Assembly: GCA_963695975.1 (NCBI GenBank)
Contig: CAVOIB010000007.1
Coordinates: 1-64,000 of the forward strand
Source: JBBQVZ01 sp963695975
Lineage (GTDB): Bacteria > Actinomycetota > UBA4738 > HRBIN12
DNA length: 64,000 nt
Reading direction: 5' to 3'
The stretch's first letter is position 1. Each line of letters begins with the position of its first letter. Below, in pieces: positions 7,257 through 15,977 of this stretch. A model generated the notes under the pieces. The model had not been told where the DNA came from, did no database searches, and saw only the letters and a program-made list of their open reading frames with translations. Both the position numbers and the translations under genes were made by a program.

Positions 7257-8618
7257 ATGACCGCTGCCGGCCACATCGACCGCGAACGCATCCAGCGGAT
7301 CAAGGATCGCGAGGACGCGGCGTTCGTCGCAGCCCGGCCTCGATCGGCCGAGCTCTGGGCGAACGCGAAGGCCTCGATGCCGAACGGGGTACCCATGTCG
7401 TGGCTCCGCACGTCATACGACCACCCCCCACTGTTCGTCGCCGAGGGCAAGGGCGCCCACTTCCGCGACGCGGACGGGCACGATTACGCGGACTTCAACA
7501 TCGCCGATATGTCGATGTTCGGCGGGTACGCGCCGGAGCCGGTCGTCGAGGCGATCGCCCGACGGGCATCACAGGGGACACAGTTCCTCCTGCCGAACGA
7601 GGACGCGCTCTGGGTCGCAGAGGAGCTCGCGCGTCGATACCAGCTGCCTAAGTGGCAGTTCACGCTTTCGGCCTCGCAGGCGAACACTGAGGCCATCCGT
7701 GTGGCGCGCGTCCTCACGGGGCGCGACAAGGTCCTGTTCTTCGACGGCAAGTACCACGGGCACTTCGACGAGGCGCTCGTCGAGCTGGAGGACGGCACGC
7801 TGGTCCCTGAGGAGGGCGGCCTCCCGCGAGATGTGACCTCCAAGTCGAGGATCGTGCAGTTCAACCATCCGGAAGCGCTGCGTGCTGCCCTCGAGCCCCG
7901 CGACGTCGCGATCGTGATCACCGAACCCGCGCTCACAAACAACGTCGGGCTGTTGCTCCCCGATCCCGGGTTCCACGACGCCCTCCGCGCCATCACCCGC
8001 GAGACGGGCACCGTGCTCGCGTACGACGAGACCCACACGCAAGTGGTCGGCCCCGGCGGGCTCACCGCGATGTGGGACCTGGATCCCGACGTCGTGACGA
8101 TCGGGAAGTCGATCGCCGGCGGCGTGCCGCTGGGCGCGTACGGCATGAAGGCCGACGTGGCTGAGACGTTGCAGCGCCCCGCCGGACGTTTCGACGAGAA
8201 AGAGGCGATCGCCACCGGCGGCACGCTCTTCGGCAACCCGCTCTCCATGGCGGCGGCGCGCGCGACGATGGGTGAGGTCCTGACCGACGAGGCTTACACG
8301 CACACGCGGGTCCTGGGAGCTCGGCTCGCCGACGGCATCGAGAAGGTCATCCGCGACGCCGGTCTCCCCTGGACGACCCACCAGTTCTGGCCGCGCTCGG
8401 GCGTCACGTTCGCGCCGGCCATGCCGCGGAACGCGCTCGAGGCGTACGCGGCCAAGGACATCATGCTCACGCTCACCGCCCGGGTGTACCTGGCGAACCG
8501 CGGCGTGTGGGAGGCGATCGTGGGGGCGGGTCCGACCTGTGCCGTTCCCGCGACCGTCGAAGACGTCGATCGGTACCTCGAGGCGTACGGGTCACTGATC
8601 CACGAGCTGACCCGCTAG
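7257..8618 (+). CDS. Class III (glutamate-1-semialdehyde aminomutase-like) PLP aminotransferase
   Basis: This 453-residue fold-type I PLP enzyme of the class III family has the PLP-contacting Asp257 in YDETH and the Schiff-base Lys284 in IGKSIAGG. The loop SASQANTEA replaces the usual SGTEA found in true HemL, and other HemL signatures are diverged, so it is probably not the tetrapyrrole enzyme. Candidate reactions are amino transfer on a small amino acid or amine; the substrate is unknown. The gene starts 7 bp after the acetyltransferase gene, which suggests one transcript. Confidence 0.85.
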   Translation: MTAAGHIDRERIQRIKDREDAAFVAARPRSAELWANAKASMPNGVPMSWLRTSYDHPPLFVAEGKGAHFRDADGHDYADFNIADMSMFGGYAPEPVVEAIARRASQGTQFLLPNEDALWVAEELARRYQLPKWQFTLSASQANTEAIRVARVLTGRDKVLFFDGKYHGHFDEALVELEDGTLVPEEGGLPRDVTSKSRIVQFNHPEALRAALEPRDVAIVITEPALTNNVGLLLPDPGFHDALRAITRETGTVLAYDETHTQVVGPGGLTAMWDLDPDVVTIGKSIAGGVPLGAYGMKADVAETLQRPAGRFDEKEAIATGGTLFGNPLSMAAARATMGEVLTDEAYTHTRVLGARLADGIEKVIRDAGLPWTTHQFWPRSGVTFAPAMPRNALEAYAAKDIMLTLTARVYLANRGVWEAIVGAGPTCAVPATVEDVDRYLEAYGSLIHELTR

Positions 8619-8682
8619 CGTCAACCGCCCTGCCTCCGGTAGCCTTCTGCCTGACCGCCGATCGTCAAGTGAGGGACCCTGG

Positions 8683-9642
8683 ATGCGACTGCGCCGTTCC
8701 GCACTCGTCCTCGCGCTCACCGTGGGAGCGTCGCTCGCCATCGCGATGCCGGCATTCGCTGACCGGTTCGCTCAAGAGCCGTTGCAGGACGGGCCGTTCG
8801 TCGTGCTCACCGGCGAGCTCCGGCTCCCCGAGGGCAGCATCGTGGACGACGCCGTCATCCTCAACGGGCCGGCGGAGATCGACGGAACCGTCCGCGGAGA
8901 TGTCGTCGCGCTCAACGGCGACGTGACCGTGTCGGGTTCCGTCGGCAAGAACGTGATCGCCGTGAACGGCCAGGTCACCCTGTCGGATGGCGCGCACGTC
9001 GGCCGCGACGTCGTCTCGAGGTACCGGCCGATCGTCGCGCCGACCGCCACCGTCGACGGACAGCTGCGACGCGTCAGCCGGTTCAACGTCAACTTCGGCG
9101 AATTCACCGTCGTGAGCCGGCTGCTGGTCTGGCTGGCGACATCCGTCTCGTCGTTCCTGCTTGGGTTGCTCCTGATCCTGTTCGTGCCGCGTGCGGCCGA
9201 TGTCACGGCCCGGACCGCGAGAGAACGGTTCGGTGCCTCGATCGGCTTCGGAGCGCTGATGCTGATCGGGTTGCCGCTCGCCGCGTTCGTGGCGATCGGG
9301 GTCCTGGTCGGCATACCGCTCGGGCTCGGGTTGCTCCTCGCGCTCGGGTTCATCTACTGGCTGGGGTACACCGCAGGAGCGTATGCGCTCGGGCGTCGCC
9401 TGGTCGGTCCTCCCACCCACCGGTTGCTCGCATTCCTCGCCGGCTTCGGGATCCTGCGAGGGCTCGCGCTGATCCCGGTGGTCGCCGGTCTGGCGTGGGT
9501 GTTCGCCGTCGTGTGGGGGCTTGGAGCGCTCGTGATCGCAGCCCGCGCGGTGGGCCGCGAGGAACCAAGGCCGGCAACGGCGGGGGCCGGGGCGCCGCCC
9601 ATCCCGCCGCCTCCCCCGCTCCAGCCGCCGCCCACCTCGTAG
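8683..9642 (+). CDS. Bactofilin-like polymer-forming protein with signal peptide and C-terminal membrane domain
   Basis: The 319-residue protein starts with a signal peptide (residues 1-26, cut after AFA). A bactofilin-like right-handed beta-helix follows (about 40-130), seen as repeats such as VDDAVILNGPAEIDGTV and VRGDVVALNGDVTVSGSV. At least four membrane segments follow (about 145-170, 195-235 and 250-285), then a proline-rich tail. Cytosolic bactofilins polymerise as scaffolds; here the helix is predicted outside the membrane, so the role may differ. A possible -10 TAGCCT lies about 40 nt upstream of the ATG, with GAGGGA as a weak ribosome site. It is followed 9 bp later by the C45 gene. 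Confidence 0.75.
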   Translation: MRLRRSALVLALTVGASLAIAMPAFADRFAQEPLQDGPFVVLTGELRLPEGSIVDDAVILNGPAEIDGTVRGDVVALNGDVTVSGSVGKNVIAVNGQVTLSDGAHVGRDVVSRYRPIVAPTATVDGQLRRVSRFNVNFGEFTVVSRLLVWLATSVSSFLLGLLLILFVPRAADVTARTARERFGASIGFGALMLIGLPLAAFVAIGVLVGIPLGLGLLLALGFIYWLGYTAGAYALGRRLVGPPTHRLLAFLAGFGILRGLALIPVVAGLAWVFAVVWGLGALVIAARAVGREEPRPATAGAGAPPIPPPPPLQPPPTS

Positions 9643-9651
9643 GAGCGCGGG

Positions 9652-10725
9652 ATGACGCCGCACACGATCCCGATCTTCCGGTTCGAGGGCTCGTACCACG
9701 AGGTCGGGCTGGGGATCGGCGAGGCCTGCGCCGACGTCCTGCAGCGAGCCGTCGTGTTCGACGATGATCTCCCAGCCGGGCGGTCGCGCGCGGAGCAGCT
9801 CGCGCTCGCCGAGCGATATCGCAAGATCACCGCCGATGCGATGCCGTGGGTCCTCGACGAGCTCGACGGAGCCGCCGCGGGGGCCGACGTGGACCCGCTC
9901 GCGCTGTTCGCCCGGACGATCGAGGAGATCTGGTATGCGCCGCGGACACCGGGTGGGCCGATGATCGACGGCCGTTGCAGCGACGTGGTCGCCGTGCCCC
10001 CCGCCACGGCCAACGACCACGTCCTGGTCGCGCACAACAACGACCTCTCGCCGCGGTATCGCGACGACCTCGTCGCGATAGAGCGTCTGATCCCCGGCGA
10101 CCCGACCGCGTTCACGATCGGCGACGGCGTGTGGATCAGCGTCGGATGGAACGCGGCGGGCCTCTCCCTCACCGGCAACGAGCTCTCACCCAACGACGAG
10201 CGGGTCGGGATCCCGCGCGAGCTGCAGGTGCGCGCGATGCTGCGCGAAACGTCGCTCGACGCGATGGTGGGGACCGCGCTCCGTCACGACCGGGCCTCCT
10301 CCTACAACAACGTCCTCGCGTCCTCGGAAGGGGGCGTGGTCAACGTCGAGGGCTCGGCGACCAAGGTCGAGCTGACCGAGCCCGACGAGCACGGCCACCT
10401 GGTCCACACGAACCACTACGTATGCGACGCCATGCTCGGGTACGAAGGCGACCCGGAGTATGCGCGTCGGTCCGCGATCCGGTTCGGCCGAGCGGCGGAG
10501 CTGCTCGACGCTCAGCCGGACGGGAGCATCACCGAGGGGTCCCTGCGCGAGATCCTCTCCGACCATGAGCACGCGCCCGACTCCCTCTGTCGCCACGAGG
10601 AAGACGGCGTCGAAGGCTCCGTCACGTGCTTCTGGTGCGTCGCCGACGTCACCGATATGCGCGTCACGTTCGGCCGCGGGAACCCGTGCGACTCGGTGGC
10701 CCAGGAGTACGTGTTCGCCGGCTAG
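9652..10725 (+). CDS. C45-family autoproteolytic acyltransferase/hydrolase
   Basis: This 357-residue protein fits the penicillin acyl-CoA:6-aminopenicillanic acid acyltransferase (peptidase C45) family, Ntn hydrolases that self-cleave before a nucleophilic cysteine. The likely nucleophile is Cys109 in GRCSDV, followed by the VLVAHNNDL strand and the SYNN segment near residue 220. The natural substrate is unknown; amide hydrolysis of N-acyl compounds is the general role. The start ATG is 9 bp after the bactofilin-like gene. The stop TAG lies in a CTAG shared with the convergent ankyrin gene. Confidence 0.82.
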   Translation: MTPHTIPIFRFEGSYHEVGLGIGEACADVLQRAVVFDDDLPAGRSRAEQLALAERYRKITADAMPWVLDELDGAAAGADVDPLALFARTIEEIWYAPRTPGGPMIDGRCSDVVAVPPATANDHVLVAHNNDLSPRYRDDLVAIERLIPGDPTAFTIGDGVWISVGWNAAGLSLTGNELSPNDERVGIPRELQVRAMLRETSLDAMVGTALRHDRASSYNNVLASSEGGVVNVEGSATKVELTEPDEHGHLVHTNHYVCDAMLGYEGDPEYARRSAIRFGRAAELLDAQPDGSITEGSLREILSDHEHAPDSLCRHEEDGVEGSVTCFWCVADVTDMRVTFGRGNPCDSVAQEYVFAG

Positions 10726-11387
10726 GTGCCGATCGCGGCGAGGATCCTCGTGATCACGTCGTCGTCCCCCGCCTCCTCGGCCATCGCCAGCACAGACACG
10801 CCCTTGTCGTTCGTCGCGGTCGGGTCGGCGCCGTGCCCGAGCAGCAGGGCGACGAGTGCCGCGTTCCCGTTCTGAGCGGCGGAGTGCAGGGGCGTCCATC
10901 CGCCCGATTGACGGGCGTTCGGATCGGCACCCGCATCCACGAGCACCCCCACCATCTCCACATGGCTCCCCGACGAGGCGGAGTGCAGAGGCGTGCCGGT
11001 CATCCAGCCCCGGCCCCGTGCATCGACCTCAGCGCCGCGATCCACCAGCAGCCGTGCGGCGCCTGCCTGGCCGAAGAACGCCGAGAGGTGCAACGGACTG
11101 AAGCCGTCCGCTGAGAACGCCGTCGCGAGCGTCGGATCCTGGTCAAGCAGCGCCGTGAGTCGGTCGAGATCACCGAACGCCGCCGACTCGAACACGTCGA
11201 GTTCCGGGCTGCCCACCATCACGGCATCGACCAGCGTGGGGTCGAACCGGTACCGCGCGCGCATCAGCGCGGAAACACCTTCCGTGTCACGTGCGCCGGC
11301 CAGCGTCGGGTCCCCCCGTACGATCGCGGCGACGGCAGCCGCGTCTCCCGCGTCGATCGCCGCGAACAGCTCCCCGGTGCTTGCCAT
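10722..11387 (-). CDS. Ankyrin-repeat protein
   Basis: This 221-residue protein is made of ankyrin repeats. Clear repeat cores are DGFSPLHLSAFFGQAGAA, GTPLHSASSGSH and GWTPLHSAAQNG, with GADP turns between them. No signal peptide or membrane segment is seen, so it is probably a cytosolic protein-binding scaffold. It is divergent from marR, and the 25-bp palindrome between them overlaps its predicted -10 TAGAAT (11408-11413, minus strand). The ribosome site is GGAGAG before the ATG. MarR control of this gene is therefore likely. It shares a CTAG stop with the convergent C45 gene. Confidence 0.88.
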   Translation of the reverse strand: MASTGELFAAIDAGDAAAVAAIVRGDPTLAGARDTEGVSALMRARYRFDPTLVDAVMVGSPELDVFESAAFGDLDRLTALLDQDPTLATAFSADGFSPLHLSAFFGQAGAARLLVDRGAEVDARGRGWMTGTPLHSASSGSHVEMVGVLVDAGADPNARQSGGWTPLHSAAQNGNAALVALLLGHGADPTATNDKGVSVLAMAEEAGDDDVITRILAAIGT

Positions 11388-11410
11388 GATCCGCTCTCCG
11401 TGTCAGGATT

Positions 11411-11435
11411 CTATTTGCTTAGCCTAAGCAAATAG
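11411..11435. promoter_or_regulatory. Perfect 25-bp palindrome, probable MarR operator
   Basis: Two 12-bp arms, CTATTTGCTTAG and its exact reverse complement, flank a single central C. The palindrome ends 2 bp before the marR ATG and overlaps the minus-strand -10 TAGAAT of the ankyrin gene. On the plus strand it also contains TAAGCA 7 nt before the marR ATG, a weak leaderless -10. A dimeric MarR bound here would block both promoters. It is also AT-richer than its surroundings. Confidence 0.85.
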
Positions 11436-11437
11436 AG

Positions 11438-11890
11438 ATGAGCTCGTCAAGGCGGACTTCCCCAGCGCGGGAGGTGGAGGTGGTGGCCGACCGGCTGCAT
11501 TCGGCCGCGCTCCACCTCTTGCGTCGCCTGCGCATCGAAGACGAGACCCTCGGCATCTCCGCTCCCCGCTTGTCGGCGCTCTCGGTCCTGGTGTTCGGCG
11601 GTCCCCGGCGGATCGGCGAGCTGGCCGACGCCGAACAGGTGGAGCCCCCGACGATGACACGACTGGTCGACGGCATGGAGCGTGACGGGTTCGTGGTCCG
11701 CTCTCCCGATCCGGAGGATCGGCGCGCGGTCGTCGTACGGGCCACCCCCAAGGGCGAGCGCGCGCTCAAGAAGGGCCGCTCCCAACGGGTGGAGGCGTTA
11801 GCCTCGCGGCTCCGGACCCTCTCAGCGGATCAGCTCGCGATCCTTTCCGACGGCGTCGAGGTGCTCGAGCGGATCGTCGGGGGCGGCTAG
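11438..11890 (+). CDS. MarR-family transcriptional regulator
   Basis: This is a 150-residue winged-helix regulator of the MarR family. The DNA-binding part reads LSVLVFGGPRRIGELADAEQVEPPTMTRLVDGMERDGFV, with the wing formed by SPDPEDRRAVVV (cited in pieces here). MarR proteins act as dimers, usually released from DNA by small aromatic or oxidant ligands. The ATG at 11438 is almost immediately preceded by a 25-bp palindrome, which points to autorepression and co-control of the divergent ankyrin gene. The stop TAG is in a CTAG shared with the convergent cNMP-nucleotidyltransferase gene. Confidence 0.9.
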   Translation: MSSSRRTSPAREVEVVADRLHSAALHLLRRLRIEDETLGISAPRLSALSVLVFGGPRRIGELADAEQVEPPTMTRLVDGMERDGFVVRSPDPEDRRAVVVRATPKGERALKKGRSQRVEALASRLRTLSADQLAILSDGVEVLERIVGGG

Positions 11891-13377
11891 AACCGCATGT
11901 CGTTCTCGGCCGCCAGCATGGCCTGTTCGTTCGTCACGATGTTGAACGCCTCCTTCAATCCGAGGCGGGCGATCGGGCCGAGGGTCGCGGGATCGACGAA
12001 GTCGTCCGGGGTCTCGGCCCGCTGGACCTGTCCTACCTGGTGTTCGAGGCGGATCTGCCAAAGCAGGCGGAACGCCTCCTGGAGCGCCTGCCGGCGTTCC
12101 GCGTCGATGCGCCCGTCCGCTTCCGCGACCTTCAGCCGGTCGAGCGTTCCCTTCTGCGGGTGACCGCCCGCGATCGCGTAGACGCGCGCGATGTTACCCA
12201 CGATCGTCACGCCGCCGTGCTTGATGTCGAGGCGTCCGGCGTGCTCGCCCTTTGACTCAACGACCAAGTTCTTGCGGAACCCGGTCGGCGGTTTGCGGTC
12301 GAGCGCGCGGCCCGTGAGGTGTCGCACGAACTGCGGGTAGGCGGTGGGCGCCATCGCGACGATCGCGTGGAGCTGCGGCTCGGCGTCGAACGGACCGTCG
12401 ACGCGACGGAAGTCGAACGCGATCGAGGACAGCACGCTGCCGTCGACGCCCGGATCGGACATCCAGCCGCGGATCGCCGCGTCCCAACCGGCGATCGGCC
12501 TGCGGAGACCGGGGTGCACCGCCATCGCGTCCCCGTCGCAGCGCGGGATTCCCGCTCGCTCGAGCCCCGATGTGACGTGCTCGGCAAGGTTCGCGAAGTA
12601 CGGGTCGAGCTCCCCAACGGTCCGGTCGCCCGGGTCGTACGCGAGGGCGTGGTCCTGGTCGGTGTGGAGCGCCTGCTCGAGCCGCGCCTCGCTGCCCAAG
12701 GCGAGCCACGCCCACGGGACGGGCGGTTCGCCCAGCTCCGCTATCGCTGCCGCGAGGAGACGACGCGTCAGTGCGTCGATCGCCGACCCCACGACCCGGC
12801 CCACCTTGGTGGCATCGGCGCCGCCCGCCACGAGCGCGCACACGCCATTGGGCAGGTCGCGGACCGCCGCGACGGCGGTCTCCTCGTCGTCGGCGTTCTC
12901 GATGCTTGCCACCAAGGACTGCCCGTCGGTGTCGAGCGAACCCGACAGGCTGCGTCGCAGGCTCGCCTGGACGAACGCGACGCCGCCACCCGTTCCCAGC
13001 ACCAACTCGGCGGCCGAGCGGTCCACCAGGAGGCACTCGACGTCCTCACTCGCTCGAACGGTCGCCACGGGAGATCCGCCCGATACGAGCGAGAGCTCAC
13101 CGAACACCTCGCCAGGGCCTGGCATGTCGAGGAGGAGGCCGTCCTTCCGGATCTCGACGTGGCCCGAGCGCACGACGTACAACCCTGGAGCGGGGGCTCC
13201 ACCTTGGTGAACGATCGTGGATCCCGCAGGGAAGCGTTCGACGGTCGTCGCCGCAGCGGCGTCGGCGAGCTGTGCAGGATCCAGGCCCTCGACTGGCAGC
13301 GCCTCCCGCAGAAGAGCGACGATCTCCGTGTTCGTCTCGGGCCTCCGAGTCAGCCGTTCGCCGACGCAGCATGCCAC
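11887..13377 (-). CDS. Cyclic-nucleotide-binding domain plus DUF294 nucleotidyltransferase
   Basis: This 496-residue protein has an N-terminal cNMP-binding beta-roll (about residues 30-140) with the phosphate-cassette-like FGELSLV at 92-98. A DUF294 putative nucleotidyltransferase of the GlnD-like fold follows: GSE at 228-230 and the paired acidic residues TDQDHA (Asp240, Asp242). A DUF294 C-terminal helical domain ends the protein. The common family order is cNMP-CBS-CBS-DUF294; here only about 30 residues separate the first and third parts, so the CBS pair is missing. The function is unknown, probably signalling by nucleotidylation. The ATG at 13377 lies inside the end of the upstream epimerase gene (28-nt overlap). 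Confidence 0.82.
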   Translation of the reverse strand: MACCVGERLTRRPETNTEIVALLREALPVEGLDPAQLADAAAATTVERFPAGSTIVHQGGAPAPGLYVVRSGHVEIRKDGLLLDMPGPGEVFGELSLVSGGSPVATVRASEDVECLLVDRSAAELVLGTGGGVAFVQASLRRSLSGSLDTDGQSLVASIENADDEETAVAAVRDLPNGVCALVAGGADATKVGRVVGSAIDALTRRLLAAAIAELGEPPVPWAWLALGSEARLEQALHTDQDHALAYDPGDRTVGELDPYFANLAEHVTSGLERAGIPRCDGDAMAVHPGLRRPIAGWDAAIRGWMSDPGVDGSVLSSIAFDFRRVDGPFDAEPQLHAIVAMAPTAYPQFVRHLTGRALDRKPPTGFRKNLVVESKGEHAGRLDIKHGGVTIVGNIARVYAIAGGHPQKGTLDRLKVAEADGRIDAERRQALQEAFRLLWQIRLEHQVGQVQRAETPDDFVDPATLGPIARLGLKEAFNIVTNEQAMLAAENDMRF

Positions 13378-14345
13378 GCCTCGAGCAGGGCGCGCTCACG
13401 CTCCGGGGCGAGTCCCGCGCGCATGGGCGCGGCCTGATCCCTGCCGGCGTCCCACGCCATCGTGTCGGCGATCGTCTCGGCGAGTGGGCGGTACGTGAGG
13501 CCTGCGGCGATCGCCTTTCGTGCGTCGTAGCGGTGCAAGCCTTGATACGGGTAGTCGCGCATCGGCAACGCCCCGTCGATCTCCTCCGCGAGCTCGCGCT
13601 CGAGGAACGTCTGGCCCACCCAAGTGAGGACGGCGTCCGAGCCCGCGACCTCGCGAGCGAGCGGCAAGAAGGTCCCCCAGGTGAGTGGCTCGGGCCCTGT
13701 GACGCCGAACACGTCGGCGGTCCCGGCCTCCAGGTGATCCAGCGTGAACGCGCCGAGGTCGCGCGCATCGACGACCTGCAAGGCTCCGCTCTCGGGACCC
13801 GGCGCGAGGATCTCGCCACCTGCCCCCGCACGCCGGATCCAGTACGTGAATCGATCGGTCGGGTCGTTGGGGCCCACGATGTACCCGGGGCGGATCACCA
13901 GGCACCGGGCGGGGAAGGCCGCCTGGGCCTCGAGCTCGCATGCGACCTTGAGCGGCCCGTAGCTCTCCTCCGTGATCTCCTCGGTGTTGGGGAACGGCGG
14001 CTGGTAGACCCGCGTGTCCTCGTTCGCGCCGGCGAGCGTGTCGTCCGGGAGAGCGGACAGACTCGACACGAACCCGTACGTCCCGACGGCGTCGGCGAGC
14101 AGGCGAGCGGATCCGCGAACCACCCGCGGGACGTACCCGCAGGTGTCGAGCGCCGCATCCCATGAGCGTCCGCGAAGCGCGCCGATCCCTCCGTCGCGAT
14201 CGCCGTGGATGTGCTCAACGGAGGAGAGGTCCTCCGGTTCACGTTCACCCCTGTGGAACACCGTGACCTCGTGCCCCCTCTCGACGGCGTCCTCGACCGC
14301 CGCTCGGCCTACGAACGACGTGCCACCGATCAGGAGCAACTTCAC
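13350..14345 (-). CDS. NAD-dependent epimerase/dehydratase family protein
   Basis: This is an extended SDR of 331 residues with the N-terminal nucleotide-binding motif GGTSFVG at residues 7-13. The active-site Tyr-Lys pair is seen as SYGPLK, and the substrate-region pattern IRPGYIVGPNDPTDRF follows. It resembles the branch that includes isoflavone-reductase-like and chloroplast RNA-binding-type SDRs; substrate not predictable. GTG at 14345 overlaps the amidohydrolase stop as GTGA, so translation is coupled. The operon order on the minus strand is cupin, amidohydrolase, this gene, then the cNMP-DUF294 gene. Confidence 0.82.
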   Translation of the reverse strand: MKLLLIGGTSFVGRAAVEDAVERGHEVTVFHRGEREPEDLSSVEHIHGDRDGGIGALRGRSWDAALDTCGYVPRVVRGSARLLADAVGTYGFVSSLSALPDDTLAGANEDTRVYQPPFPNTEEITEESYGPLKVACELEAQAAFPARCLVIRPGYIVGPNDPTDRFTYWIRRAGAGGEILAPGPESGALQVVDARDLGAFTLDHLEAGTADVFGVTGPEPLTWGTFLPLAREVAGSDAVLTWVGQTFLERELAEEIDGALPMRDYPYQGLHRYDARKAIAAGLTYRPLAETIADTMAWDAGRDQAAPMRAGLAPERERALLEAWHAASANG

Positions 14346-15535
14346 CCCGCTCGCTCCCCCGCGACCACGTCGCCTGCCTTCATCACGAGCCGCGGGGACA
14401 GCAGCGCGCTGATGTCGTCGAGCGGATCGCCGTCGTAGAGGACCAGATCTGCCTCCTTGCCCTGCTCGATCGTCCCGACGAGCGGGAGCCGGAGGAGCTC
14501 CGCGCCGTTGGCCGTGGCCGCCTGCATCGCCTTGAGCGGCGTCATGCCCCACTGCACCATGTAGATCAGCTCGTGCGGGGCGTTCCCGTGCGGATTGAAC
14601 GGCGTGCCCGAATCGGTGCCGCAGACGTGTCGCACCCCCGCGCGTACGGCGCGACGGAACGAGTCCTTCGCCTCCGCCTCGAGCGCCGCGGCCTTCTTCA
14701 CCGCGTACTCGGGGACCTCCTCGGCGTTGTCCAGGATCCCGCGGATCGCGCAGAGCGTCGGCGAGCGGAACGTGCCGCGCGCTCTCATCTCGTTGGCGAG
14801 CGCGACGTTCACCTGGCAGCTGTGCTCAACCGAATCCACTCCGGCCACGACCGCGTTCCAGGAACCCTCGGCGCCGATCGCGTGAGCGGCAACCCCACGC
14901 CCCCACTTGTGCGCTTCGTCCACCGCCGCGACGAGCTCCTCGGGGGTGAACGCCGTGAACGTGGCATCGATCCCCGGCGTGAGGACGCCGCCGGTCGCGA
15001 TGACCTTGATCACGCGCGCCCCGCCCTTGATCTCCTCGCGGACCGCCTGCCGAACATCGTCGGCGCCGTTGACCTCGCGCGCGAGCGACAGGTTATGGCC
15101 GTGACCACCGGTGACCGTGAGCGCCCGGCCGGCTGCGAGGATGCGCGGCCCGGGGACGATCCCCTCATCGACCGCGCGTCCCACGTCGCAGATTGCGGAT
15201 CCCACGCCGCCGAGATCGCGCACGGTCGTGACGCCATGCGCCAGGTGACGAGCTGAGTTCCTTGCCGCCCTGATCGCAGCGATCGCTTGCGTGAGGCCCG
15301 CGGCCTCGCCCGCGAAGTCTGCCCCGCCGTCGAAAGAGAGGTGGACGTGACAGTCGATCAGCCCAGGAGTGAGGGTGCGGCCCGTGCCTTCCACCTCCGA
15401 CGCCGCGCGGGCGACCCTGGGGGCGCGGGTATGCGGGCCGATCCACTCGATCGTCCCGCCAGTCACGTGCACGCCCTGCTTGGTCTTGACGGTTCGGCCG
15501 TCGAACACCGTGACGTTCGAGAAGTAGTGCGACAT
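14342..15535 (-). CDS. Metal-dependent amidohydrolase (imidazolonepropionase/prolidase-like)
   Basis: This 397-residue amidohydrolase-superfamily enzyme has the metal ligands HVH at residues 63-65, a probable carbamylated lysine in RVIKVIATGG, His in VAAHAIG and VEHSCQ, and the catalytic Asp in CGTDSGTPF. It belongs with the Xaa-Pro dipeptidase-like and molinate-hydrolase-like group, for which substrates vary from dipeptides to xenobiotics. The ATG at 15535 is preferred over one four codons upstream because it overlaps the cupin stop (ATGA). The distinct HutI elsewhere in the window shows this is not the histidine-pathway enzyme. Confidence 0.83.
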   Translation of the reverse strand: MSHYFSNVTVFDGRTVKTKQGVHVTGGTIEWIGPHTRAPRVARAASEVEGTGRTLTPGLIDCHVHLSFDGGADFAGEAAGLTQAIAAIRAARNSARHLAHGVTTVRDLGGVGSAICDVGRAVDEGIVPGPRILAAGRALTVTGGHGHNLSLAREVNGADDVRQAVREEIKGGARVIKVIATGGVLTPGIDATFTAFTPEELVAAVDEAHKWGRGVAAHAIGAEGSWNAVVAGVDSVEHSCQVNVALANEMRARGTFRSPTLCAIRGILDNAEEVPEYAVKKAAALEAEAKDSFRRAVRAGVRHVCGTDSGTPFNPHGNAPHELIYMVQWGMTPLKAMQAATANGAELLRLPLVGTIEQGKEADLVLYDGDPLDDISALLSPRLVMKAGDVVAGERAG

Positions 15536-15906
15536 CAGCGAACCCATTCCGGCACGACCTCTGAGCCGTCATCGCGGATCAGCTTCGTGCCGGGCAGCAT
15601 CGCCACGATGATCGACGCGCCATCGGGACCGGCCTCCAAGTAGTGGCGGACGCCGATCGGAACGACGGCCGCGTCACCCGTAACGAGCGCGTACGTCTCC
15701 TCGCCGAGATGGAACGCGCCCGAGCCCGCAACCACGGTGAACACATCGAAGTGGTCGTGATGATGCGGGGGGAGCCCACCTCCAGGCGGCAGGTCGGCGC
15801 GGTAGAGCGCGGTCTCATCCGAGCCACGGGCGGGCGCGGCCAAACTCGTGATGCCGTTACCGCCCAGCTCGAACGTTGGATGGTCGGCGGCGCGTTCGAC
15901 GGGCAT
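15535..15906 (-). CDS. Small cupin-domain protein
   Basis: This single-domain cupin of 123 residues has the metal-binding motif HHHDHFDVFTVVAG near residues 47-60 and the second motif with His in VPIGVRHYLEAG. Such proteins bind a metal and may be dioxygenases, isomerases or sensors. The ATG at 15906 is chosen over the earlier in-frame start because a strong ribosome site (GGAAGGAG) precedes it. It is the first gene of a coupled run with the amidohydrolase and epimerase, so it may act on the same compound. Confidence 0.8.
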   Translation of the reverse strand: MPVERAADHPTFELGGNGITSLAAPARGSDETALYRADLPPGGGLPPHHHDHFDVFTVVAGSGAFHLGEETYALVTGDAAVVPIGVRHYLEAGPDGASIIVAMLPGTKLIRDDGSEVVPEWVR

Positions 15907-15977
15907 ACGAGAAGAACTCCTTCCGGCTGGGCCTGCGGCCGGCCGCATCCTATCTCGTCACTCGTCCGGATCCGTCG

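Noticed and set aside
7257..8618. True hemL (glutamate-1-semialdehyde aminomutase)
   Set aside because: Class III fold is clear but SASQANTEA replaces the standard HemL segment and no heme genes are nearby, so only the broad family is claimed.
12319..13437. 372-codon plus-strand ORF opposite the cNMP-DUF294 gene
   Set aside because: Arg-rich, no recognisable domain, and the minus-strand protein has clear motifs.
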